Translations under genes and position numbers: made by a program
Shown: in pieces, positions 1-5,603 of the stretch
Layout: each line of letters opens with the position of its first letter
Position numbering within the stretch: the first letter of the stretch is position 1
Source: Candidatus Aminicenantota bacterium
GTDB taxonomy: Bacteria; Acidobacteriota; Aminicenantia; JAMOAD01
Reading direction: 5' to 3'
DNA: 5,603 nucleotides
Assembly: GCA_027061995.1 (NCBI GenBank)
Contig: JAMOUT010000091.1
Span: 1-5,603, forward strand
Notes under the pieces: model-generated
Seen by the model: only the letters and a program-made list of their open reading frames with translations
What the model was told of the DNA's origin: nothing
Database searches by the model: none

Positions 1-722
1 TTCTTTATTTTATAATCATATATTCTTATCTCCCTACCCCAGTTACATGAAAATAATATTTTTTCATTATTAAGCTTTTTTAAGAAAAACGATTCTTTAA
101 AAAATGAAGAAGAAAGTCTTCCTACCGCCCCTTTATTCTTCTCTGTTTTTTTTATAGTAAAAACATTATATTTTTTACCTGTTCTTATATCTTCTATCAT
201 AATATTATAAAAGGTTGTTATTTTTTTCTTTGTTTCTTGAGATTTTACTCTAAGAATGACTATTTTATTATTTTTTAATCCCACCACATCAAATACATCA
301 TCTTTTGTTCTGATTATCTTTACGAAATTCCCTTCCAAATCAAATACACTTATTCTCTTATCATAATTATTTACAAGTAAATACTTATTATCAAGAATTG
401 ATAAAGCCCCCGGATGATACAGATCCCCCGGTCCTCTTCCCTTTCTTCCGATTTTTTTTAAAAATTTACCATCTTTATCAAATTTATAAACACAGTGTTG
501 CGCTTTATTCCCAAGCCCTGTTGCAAAAAAACTTCCGTCTTTTGCAAAAGCTATATCCTTTATCCCTTGCGGAAAATAGATATCCCATTCAGTCCCTTTT
601 CCGAAATCGGGATCGGGAACAAGTTTAATCTTTCCGCTCTTGTAAACATCCAATAGTGATGCTGATAGTGTTAATGAAAACAAAATTAAGAAAAATAAAA
701 TAAAGTAAATACTTTTTTTCAT
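1..722 (-). CDS. Secreted six-bladed beta-propeller protein C (3' end cut by window edge)
   Basis: An open frame runs from ATG at 722-720 to the window edge without a stop, giving 240 residues; the C-terminus is missing. Residues 1-21 form a signal peptide (MKK, a hydrophobic run, then LTLSA before SLLD), with likely signal peptidase I cleavage after Ala21 and no lipobox, so the mature protein is probably periplasmic or exported. Blade-like units follow: IAFAKDGSFFATG (57-69), a VYKFDKDGKFLKKIG strand pair (78-92), the family motif GRGPGDL at 95-101, then SVFDLEGNFVKII (125-137). The G-x-G-P-G-[DE] motif is typical of six-bladed beta-propeller proteins of the DUF5128/NHL-like kind, usually 350-400 residues. 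About 60% of such a protein is present. Residues 15-117 are 94% identical to gene A (1893-3083); the remainder diverges. It starts 9 bases after the stop of gene B, so the two are almost certainly co-transcribed. The ligand is unknown. Confidence 0.88.
   Translation of the reverse strand, partial: MKKSIYFILFFLILFSLTLSASLLDVYKSGKIKLVPDPDFGKGTEWDIYFPQGIKDIAFAKDGSFFATGLGNKAQHCVYKFDKDGKFLKKIGRKGRGPGDLYHPGALSILDNKYLLVNNYDKRISVFDLEGNFVKIIRTKDDVFDVVGLKNNKIVILRVKSQETKKKITTFYNIMIEDIRTGKKYNVFTIKKTEKNKGAVGRLSSSFFKESFFLKKLNNEKILFSCNWGREIRIYDYKIK
386..682. repeat. Direct repeat copy 1 (front half of propeller gene C)
   Basis: This segment aligns without gaps to 2729-3025 at a constant offset of 2343 bases. 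By hand count there are about 27 mismatches in 297 bases, close to 91% identity. The part from 592 to 682 differs at a single base. The repeat begins inside the signal peptide and covers the GRGPGDL motif. Similarity continues at a lower level, with a six-base indel, to about position 240 before fading. Confidence 0.9.
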
Positions 723-726
723 TGTA

Positions 727-732
727 TCACTC
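727..732 (-). promoter_or_regulatory. Weak ribosome site of gene C overlapping the stop of gene B
   Basis: The only Shine-Dalgarno-like sequence before ATG 722 is GAGTGA, whose first base is the last base of the TAG stop of gene B. With a nine-base gap and a weak site, translation of C may depend on ribosomes finishing B (translational coupling). This is an inference from spacing. Confidence 0.45.
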
Positions 733-1868
733 TAAAAAATATCTTCAGGATTTTTTACCCTGTATTCGGTAAAAACATCCCCATTATCCGTTTCCTTGAG
801 ATAGCCGAGATATCCTCCACCAAAAAAAGTAAACTCATCCATTTCCCTACCTTCGGGAGGAAGCAACCTATAAATATAATTTCCCTTCATGTCAAAAACA
901 TCGGCATTTCCATCTCCATCATAAACAAGCAGATAACCGGCGGGGGATACCTCCATATTTATAAAAGCAAGTTTTTTATCGGGAAGTTTTTTAATAAGAG
1001 CTTTTTGTATCTCCTTTCCCATATTTTTAAACATATTGGAAATTTTGATTTTTTCCTCATTCGTGCGATATCTCTCCTTATCTTTTTTCCCGAAAGTGCA
1101 TATTTTATCTCCTTTCAAATCAACGGAATATATTTTATATTTATCGCTAACACCAAAATAGACAATCCTGTTTTTTCTGTCGTAAGCCCATTCTATGGCG
1201 GGAAAAACTCCACTAATACCGAAAGCAATCGCACCTTTACCGGTTCTAACTATTGTAATTCCACTCTTGAGTGTATCAAAATACTTTACAAGCACTTTTT
1301 CATTAATATCCATAAGTCCAACTGCTTTTTTAAAAACAGTTTGCTTGTCACTTTTTTGAACATCATCAAAGGTTCCGACAAACTCATTATCATTCACTAT
1401 CTCAATCCCGTGCCTTTTCTTAAAACTTTTCTCAAAAACAACATCTCCCGCAAAATCAAATTTTATTAATTTTCTGCCGCTCGATACATATACCCCTTCC
1501 GGTAATATTCTAAAATAAGAGATATAAGGAAGTTCCCCCGGACCTTGACCTTTCTTTAAAAAACTTTTTAAATACTTACCTTCGGGAGAATATTTAAGTA
1601 TGGAACCCGTTTTAGAGAAGGAAAAATAATAATCCCCGTTTTTATCTTTTCCCATCCATCCCAAATTTATGGCATCAGGATTTGTTTCCGAAGGATCAAA
1701 ACTCAAAACCTTTTCAAGCTCAAGTTTAAGCTCTCCTTTTTGAGGAACAGTTTGTTCGAGAAGATTGTTTTCAGCGGTTTTTTTAATATGTTTTTTTGTG
1801 GTTTTACTTTTACAAGAAAACAAAAACACCGTAAATAAAATAATAAATAAAACGGATATTTTTTTCAT
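732..1868 (-). CDS. Six-bladed beta-propeller lipoprotein B
   Basis: This is a complete 378-residue protein. The N-terminus is a lipoprotein signal: MKK, a hydrophobic stretch, then lipobox LFSC with Cys19 as the predicted lipidated residue. Lys20 follows; by the E. coli Lol +2 rule this would favour the outer membrane, though the rule may not hold in this organism. A charged, probably flexible linker (about 20-50) precedes the propeller. Blade-like repeats are visible at GKDKNGDYYFSFSKTGSILKY (73-93, split by turns), the family motif GQGPGEL at 107-113, IKFDFAGDVVFEKSF (135-149), IYSVDLKGDKICTFG (246-260), VSPAGYLLVYDGDGNADVF (307-325) and FDMKGNYIYRLL (325-336). Length fits the family. It resembles genes A and C only in motifs and fold, so it is an older paralogue. 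Start choice is supported by GGAG five bases upstream. It sits 24 bases after gene A and 9 before gene C. Function is unknown; a surface-anchored binding or scaffold role is inferred. Confidence 0.9.
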   Translation of the reverse strand: MKKISVLFIILFTVFLFSCKSKTTKKHIKKTAENNLLEQTVPQKGELKLELEKVLSFDPSETNPDAINLGWMGKDKNGDYYFSFSKTGSILKYSPEGKYLKSFLKKGQGPGELPYISYFRILPEGVYVSSGRKLIKFDFAGDVVFEKSFKKRHGIEIVNDNEFVGTFDDVQKSDKQTVFKKAVGLMDINEKVLVKYFDTLKSGITIVRTGKGAIAFGISGVFPAIEWAYDRKNRIVYFGVSDKYKIYSVDLKGDKICTFGKKDKERYRTNEEKIKISNMFKNMGKEIQKALIKKLPDKKLAFINMEVSPAGYLLVYDGDGNADVFDMKGNYIYRLLPPEGREMDEFTFFGGGYLGYLKETDNGDVFTEYRVKNPEDIF

Positions 1869-1873
1869 CCTTT

Positions 1874-1877
1874 CTCC
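1874..1877 (-). promoter_or_regulatory. Shine-Dalgarno site of lipoprotein gene B
   Basis: The transcript reads GAAGGAGAAAGG directly before ATG at 1868. The GGAG core is five bases from the start codon and lies within the 24-base gap after gene A, which supports the start chosen and the operon arrangement. Confidence 0.75.
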
Positions 1878-1892
1878 TTCTTTATACTGAAA

Positions 1893-3083
1893 TTATTGAT
1901 TCTTTTCAATTTCCACTCTCTTCAAAATTCCACCTTCATCATCAAAATAATATATATAACCATTATTAAACCACAATTTTTCTTTTGATAATATTTCACC
2001 TTCCCTGCTCTCCGGATCTATAACCATCTTTCCGACATATTTTAATTCTTTTGTCCAAATATCAATTTTAACCTTATTGGCTATATAAAGCTCTTTTTTC
2101 TTTTCATTATACAGATATTTGATATTTCCAAATACAAGGACATTGCCCTCATTGTCAAGGTATAATGAGCTATAATACGGTTTATCCTCGGGGAAAAGGG
2201 TATTGTTTTTATACATTCTTTTTAAAATCTTGATAGCATATGGATTTTTTTTATAGATATCCGCTAAATATTTATAAAATGATTTCTTTTCATTATTTTC
2301 AGGTTTTTCTTTATAAACTTTTAGTTTAAAAGACTTTATTAAATTCCCATTAAATGAAAAAATATCAATTCTCGGAATTCCGGAAAATCCGCATAAAATT
2401 GATTTATCATTAAATTTATACAGATACACTTGCTTTGTAAATATGGGAATCATTATTACTCCGCCTTGAGATTTTAGTTTTTTCCTTAAATTCTTATATA
2501 TTTTAATAACTGATTTTTTCTCGGTTTTTATATCTTCAAAATAAATTGTTGAATATTCAATTGCACCTGCTTTTTCAAAACGAAATGTCAGAATGGCTAT
2601 TTTGTTATTTCCCAATCCAACAACATCAAAAACAGGATCTCTTGTTTTTATAATTTTTATAAATTTCCCGTTCAAATCGAAAACACTTATCTTCATGTTC
2701 AAAGGATAATCAGCAACAAGCAAATATTTATTATCAAGAATTGATAAAGCCCCCGGATGATACAAATCTCCAGGGCCTCTCCCTTTCCTTCCGATTTTTT
2801 TTAAAAATTTACCGTTTTTATCAAATTTATAAACACAGTGTTGCGCTTTATTTCCCATCCCTGTTGCAAAAAAACTCCCGTCAGGTAAAAAGGCTATATC
2901 GCCCACCCCTTGCGGAAAATAGATATCCCACTCGGTCCCTTTTCCGAAATCGGGATCGGGAACAAGTTTAATCTTTCCGCTCTTGTAAACATCCAATAGT
3001 GAAGCTGATAGTGTTAATGAAAACACAAGCAACAAAATCATAAAACTTACTCCTTTCATAATCCGAAAACTTCTTAAATTCAT
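1893..3083 (-). CDS. Secreted six-bladed beta-propeller protein A
   Basis: This is a complete 396-residue protein. Residues 1-27 look like a Sec signal peptide (basic start, hydrophobic FMILLLVF, LTLSA with cleavage after Ala27); there is no lipobox. Blade-like segments: IAFLPDGSFFATG (63-75), VYKFDKNGKFLKKIG (84-98), the family motif GRGPGDL at 101-107, SVFDLNGKFIKII (133-145), VYLYKFNDKSILCGF (219-233), DIFSFNGNLIKSF (240-252), a mostly helical Lys-rich insertion (about 255-300), then SLYLDNEGNVLVFG (306-319) and IDIWTKELKYVGKM (340-353). This fits a six-bladed propeller of the DUF5128/NHL-like type. The start at 3083 has GGAGG ten bases upstream. The paralogue C starts at the position matching Met9 here, so Met9 is an alternative start, but it has a poorer ribosome site. 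It is the first gene of a three-gene array. Only two cysteines (83, 231) are present. Ligand and partners are unknown. Confidence 0.9.
   Translation of the reverse strand: MNLRSFRIMKGVSFMILLLVFSLTLSASLLDVYKSGKIKLVPDPDFGKGTEWDIYFPQGVGDIAFLPDGSFFATGMGNKAQHCVYKFDKNGKFLKKIGRKGRGPGDLYHPGALSILDNKYLLVADYPLNMKISVFDLNGKFIKIIKTRDPVFDVVGLGNNKIAILTFRFEKAGAIEYSTIYFEDIKTEKKSVIKIYKNLRKKLKSQGGVIMIPIFTKQVYLYKFNDKSILCGFSGIPRIDIFSFNGNLIKSFKLKVYKEKPENNEKKSFYKYLADIYKKNPYAIKILKRMYKNNTLFPEDKPYYSSLYLDNEGNVLVFGNIKYLYNEKKKELYIANKVKIDIWTKELKYVGKMVIDPESREGEILSKEKLWFNNGYIYYFDDEGGILKRVEIEKNQ
2729..3025. repeat. Direct repeat copy 2 (front half of propeller gene A)
   Basis: This is the partner of 386-682, in the same orientation. 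It encodes residues 20-118 or so of protein A. The first bases of the two genes, coding for the start of the signal peptide, are not part of the repeat, so the duplicated or converted block has a boundary inside the coding sequence rather than at the gene start. Confidence 0.9.
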
Positions 3084-3093
3084 TTTTCCATCA

Positions 3094-3098
3094 CCTCC
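3094..3098 (-). promoter_or_regulatory. Strong Shine-Dalgarno site of propeller gene A
   Basis: On the transcript the sequence reads AAGGAGGTGATGG before the start, a near-perfect match to the anti-Shine-Dalgarno of 16S rRNA. The GGAGG core is ten bases from the ATG at 3083, which favours this start over the internal Met9. A second ATG at 3091 lies too close to the site and stops after three codons. Confidence 0.8.
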
Positions 3099-3103
3099 TT
3101 TTT

Positions 3104-3288
3104 TAAAGCATAAAGCCGTTCCTTCGGGCAGCCCCGCACCAAATTCTGAAGCTTAAAGCCACAAGCCTCGAAGCCTCCGGGGCAGCTCTTTGGGCATAAA
3201 GCAATTAAAGCCCTTATAAAAGCTACCAAAGCTCTTAAGCTTCTGCAAAATTGAGCTGTTGGGGCTTTCAGTATTCGAAGCTCATAGC
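3104..3288. repeat. Degenerate AAGCC-type heptamer repeat tract
   Basis: Heptamers of the form TAAAGCC appear in loose tandem. TAAAGCA (3104) is followed directly by TAAAGCC (3111). TGAAGCT (3147), TAAAGCC (3154) and ACAAGCC (3161) are exactly contiguous, followed by the eight-base TCGAAGCC (3168). Further AAGC or AGCTC words recur at spacings of 7-9, 12 or 16 bases up to 3288. An inverted pair, gaagcttaa at 3148-3156 and ttaagcttc at 3235-3243, could form a nine-base stem with a long loop, but part of this follows from the palindromic word aagctt. The pattern resembles decayed short tandemly repeated heptamers seen between genes in various bacteria; it does not encode protein. Confidence 0.65.
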
Positions 3289-3316
3289 TCTTGCAAAATC
3301 TCGCACGGTTTTAAAA

Positions 3317-3351
3317 ATTCAGCATTCATAATTTATCACTCATAATTATTA
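3317..3351. repeat. Five degenerate ATTCATA heptamers in tandem
   Basis: Reading the plus strand in sevens from 3317 gives ATTCAGC, ATTCATA, ATTTATC, ACTCATA and ATTATTA without a gap. Three positions of the unit are nearly invariant (A1, T3 and the A/T-rich end). The block sits 32 bases downstream of the RND stop codon. It has the same seven-base period as the AAGCC-type tract next to it but a different unit. It is too short and too AT-rich to exclude chance on its own; the shared period with the neighbouring tract supports it. Confidence 0.55.
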
Positions 3352-3383
3352 TTGGTTTCGATATTTTTTAAATATTCCGGTTC

Positions 3384-5603
3384 TCATATTCTTTTGAAAT
3401 ATATCTTCATCTTTTCAAAAAGATTGTAAAAAACAGGTATTATAAGAAAAATCAGAATGGAAGAGGTGGTAAGTCCCCCGACAGTGCATAGAGCAAGAGA
3501 TGTCCATATATCAGTTTGACCCGCTTTATGAAATAATACGAGAGGAAGCATTCCGAGAACGGTGGTTGTTGCCGTCATAAGAACCGGCCTTATCCTTTCC
3601 CTTGCCCCTCTTGAAACAGATTCAACTATTGAAACACCTCTGTTCCTATAATTATTTATATGATCCACAAGAATAATCGCATTATTAACAACTATTCCCG
3701 AAAGGAGAATAACCCCTATATATGCGGTCGAATCAAAAGAAAATGTTCCGAACTGATTTGCCAAAGCAAAGCCCAGAAACACCCCTATCAAAGCAAGAGG
3801 GATGGAGAGCATTATCAATATCGGCTGAATAAAACTCTCGTATAAAGCTCCCAAAACAAGATATATCAGAATCATAGATAGAATTATTGCGAATATCAGT
3901 TGCTTTTTTTCCTCTTTTTTCATCATCCATGAGTATTGCTCCTCACTCTTCTTGAAACCCGCTGGAAGTGTAAGCCCTTTATAAAATGCCTTATGAAGTC
4001 TGTCCCCCCTCTTTGAGGATCCGAGATAATCCCATTTTATTTTGGCGATAAATTCCTGATTTTCCCTGCTTATCCCCGCTTTAAAGAATTTCTCTTTTAT
4101 TTTCAGAATATCTTTTAACCTGAAAGGGATTCCGGTGGGTGATTTAAACTCTCTCATCATAATATCTCTTAGTTCGACCTCTTTCGGAAGATTGAAATTT
4201 ACCGCATAATCCATCTCTCTGTCATTATAAACAATCTTATTTCTTCCGAAGGAAGAATTTAATAAGCTCGACATAATATAAACTATATATCTCGGGGTTA
4301 TATCATATTTTTTAATGGCATTATAATCTATCTCCATCTGATAATATTTTGATTTTGAACCCCAAAAAAACCTGCTCTGGGTTATTATTTCAACCTCCTG
4401 GATTCTTCTGTTGGAGAGCAATGCTTTTTTCAGATTATTTGCGATTTTCAGAAGTTTAACAAAATTATAACCCTTTATAACTATTGAATAGGGAAGCCAT
4501 GAGCCTGTCTCGGGAGAATAAGAATATCCCTGCGGATCAAAACCGGACACACCTATCCCTATCCCCGCCATATTTGTTGCAAGAGATATAAGTTCTTGTT
4601 TTAATATATAGGGATAAGCCGAAAATTCTATCTTTTCGGGGAATGTTATCTCCATTTGAGCGGATCTTTCAAAAATCCGTGCTTTCACCTCTTTTTCATA
4701 TCTCTTCGATACCGCAATTTTCTCAAACTGTAACATGGTTTTTTTAGTATCCTTGAATTCCGAACCCGAAGGCATTGTTAACCATACTACAAGACTCTGT
4801 TTTCTATACCATGAAAAAAATCTCCCGAATGTTGTCTCTTTTAAAAAAATTCTATATGAAAAAAACATAATAAAAAGCAGAGGGATTATGATAAAAAGGG
4901 GATATCTGATAATAAACCTGAAAAAACTCCCTTTTCCCTTTTTTTCTTTTTTTCGCTTAATTTTAAAATTTAATTTTGTGGAAACCGCCGGAATCAGAGT
5001 AAATGCAACAAAAACAGATGATATAAGGGCGAGACTTATGAGTTGCGCCAACGGAAGATAATAAAGTTTTAGCCTTCCCTGAAAATATGCAAATGAGAAA
5101 AAAACTATTATTGTTGTAAGAGTGGAGGCAAAAACAGGCATAACCATCTCTTTGGAACCATTTATTGCCGATGTAAGATTATCTTCCCCCTGTTCTCTAT
5201 GCCTTAAAATATTATCAAAAACAACAACCGCATTATCTACAAAAATACCGAAACCGAGAGCAAATCCCGATAAAGTCAAAAGATTAAGAGGAATTTTAAA
5301 TATATAGATAAGAGTCAGAGTTGCAAAAACAGAAAACACAACAGAGGAGAAAACAAGAATTGATGCTTTTGTATCTCTGACAACCACAAATAAAATAATA
5401 AAAATCGTGAATAAAATCAAAGCCGATAATTTACCGAGCTTTGTCAATCTTTTTATGAGCTCTTTGCTTTCATCCTGAATAATCTTTGTTTTGAGTCCGA
5501 ATTTATGCTCTATTAACGAGATTTTTTCTTTTAATATCTTTGAAAGATGAAGAGTCGAAGCCTCAGGTTGTTTAAAAACATCTATTGATACAACCGGCAT
5601 CCC
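3384..5603 (-). CDS. RND-family efflux permease, AcrB/HAE-like (5' end cut by window edge)
   Basis: This is an inner-membrane proton-driven exporter subunit, expected to work as a trimer with a periplasmic adaptor and an outer-membrane channel. About 739 residues are present. The first Met (5600) is internal: its context matches AcrB just before TM2, so roughly the first 290-300 residues lie outside the window. Counting from that Met: TM2 57-75, TM3 79-101, TM4 108-130, TM5 152-172, TM6 182-206, TM7 229-252, a periplasmic porter/docking loop about 253-565 (with the WLTMPSGSEFKDT and GFKKSEEQYSWM regions), TM8 566-587, TM9 592-614, TM10 625-647, TM11 669-690, TM12 698-728. TM4 has GIFVDNAVVVFDN, keeping AcrB Asp407 (here 122) but with Asn at Asp408. 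TM10 has GIVVNNAIILVDH, with Asn where AcrB has Lys940. The RPVLMT threonine (676) is kept. The substrate cannot be read from sequence. A 300-base gap separates it from the propeller genes. Confidence 0.95.
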   Translation of the reverse strand, partial: GMPVVSIDVFKQPEASTLHLSKILKEKISLIEHKFGLKTKIIQDESKELIKRLTKLGKLSALILFTIFIILFVVVRDTKASILVFSSVVFSVFATLTLIYIFKIPLNLLTLSGFALGFGIFVDNAVVVFDNILRHREQGEDNLTSAINGSKEMVMPVFASTLTTIIVFFSFAYFQGRLKLYYLPLAQLISLALISSVFVAFTLIPAVSTKLNFKIKRKKEKKGKGSFFRFIIRYPLFIIIPLLFIMFFSYRIFLKETTFGRFFSWYRKQSLVVWLTMPSGSEFKDTKKTMLQFEKIAVSKRYEKEVKARIFERSAQMEITFPEKIEFSAYPYILKQELISLATNMAGIGIGVSGFDPQGYSYSPETGSWLPYSIVIKGYNFVKLLKIANNLKKALLSNRRIQEVEIITQSRFFWGSKSKYYQMEIDYNAIKKYDITPRYIVYIMSSLLNSSFGRNKIVYNDREMDYAVNFNLPKEVELRDIMMREFKSPTGIPFRLKDILKIKEKFFKAGISRENQEFIAKIKWDYLGSSKRGDRLHKAFYKGLTLPAGFKKSEEQYSWMMKKEEKKQLIFAIILSMILIYLVLGALYESFIQPILIMLSIPLALIGVFLGFALANQFGTFSFDSTAYIGVILLSGIVVNNAIILVDHINNYRNRGVSIVESVSRGARERIRPVLMTATTTVLGMLPLVLFHKAGQTDIWTSLALCTVGGLTTSSILIFLIIPVFYNLFEKMKIYFKRI

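Larger units (their letters stand above)
3084..3383. other. Gene-free gap rich in degenerate seven-base repeats
   Basis: This 300-base stretch between the RND stop codon and propeller gene A holds no plausible gene on either strand. It is more G+C-rich than its surroundings in the middle (about 3115-3300). Its content is mostly two kinds of degenerate heptamer repeat (listed separately), plus the ribosome site of gene A at its low-coordinate end. The trinucleotide AGC occurs 16 times on the plus strand between 3107 and 3288, where about 3 are expected by chance. I looked on the minus strand for a sigma70-type promoter for the propeller operon and found no convincing pair of boxes, but a promoter must lie here if the operon is independent of the pump gene. 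Confidence 0.8.

Noticed and set aside
398-628. A plus-strand 76-codon frame, with a very similar 76-codon frame at 2741-2971, which could look like a conserved small protein in two copies
   Set aside because: Both lie antisense to the duplicated front halves of propeller genes C and A. Their similarity is explained by the duplicated sense genes, and neither has a ribosome site or protein-like features.
1005-1469. A plus-strand 154-codon open frame
   Set aside because: It is fully antisense to lipoprotein gene B, whose lipobox, family motif and ribosome site make it the real gene. The frame is a by-product of AT-rich codon use.
3244-3299. Repeated word tgcaaaat (near 3244 and 3292) and nested AGCTC/GAGCT words, considered as operator or attachment sites
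   Set aside because: The words are short, fit the general heptamer-repeat composition of the gap, and no integrase or regulator gene is nearby.
3361-3375. A small AT-only hairpin (six-base stem, three-base loop) just after the RND stop, considered as a terminator
   Set aside because: The stem has no G-C pairs and is not followed by a U-tract on the transcript, so it would be too weak for an intrinsic terminator.
4735-5061. A plus-strand 108-codon frame and other short frames (3660-3845, 5122-5307, minus 3733-3930) inside the RND gene
   Set aside because: They overlap conserved transmembrane and porter segments of the permease in other frames and have no features of their own.
5598-5600. Met codon at 5600 as the true start of the RND gene
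   Set aside because: The frame stays open to the window edge and the sequence around this Met matches the interior of AcrB-type proteins just before TM2, so the gene is cut by the window rather than short.

Overview
The window is AT-rich (roughly one third G+C by eye). All four recognisable genes lie on the minus strand, so transcription runs from high to low coordinates. A tripartite-type RND exporter, a lipoprotein with a lipobox and two proteins with Sec signal peptides indicate a diderm (Gram-negative-type) bacterium. Secreted six-bladed beta-propeller proteins with a G-x-G-P-G-[DE] motif are especially common in Bacteroidota and in some uncultured lineages such as Aminicenantes. The sequence alone does not fix the phylum.

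Layout in transcription order: (1) 5603-3384, the C-terminal roughly 740 residues of an RND efflux permease of the AcrB/HAE type, whose N-terminal part lies outside the window. (2) 3383-3084, a 300-base gene-free gap made largely of degenerate seven-base repeats of two kinds, ending in a strong Shine-Dalgarno site. (3) 3083-1893, propeller protein A, with a signal peptide. (4) 1868-732, propeller protein B, a lipoprotein. (5) 722-1, propeller protein C, with a signal peptide and its C-terminus cut off by the window edge. The three propeller genes are 24 and 9 bases apart and look like one operon.

The most informative feature is the relation between A and C. About 300 bases of the two genes are roughly 90% identical, and the encoded segment is 94% identical over 103 residues. 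The second halves have diverged almost completely although they still align as homologues. The outer genes of the array therefore share a near-identical front half, while the lipoprotein gene between them is much more divergent. Recent gene conversion or segmental duplication, producing proteins with a constant front and a variable back, is the best explanation visible here. The propellers probably act in the periplasm or at the outer membrane as binding or scaffold proteins. Whether they work with the RND pump cannot be told, because the repeat-filled gap separates them. No RNA gene, CRISPR array, insertion sequence or convincing terminator was seen.
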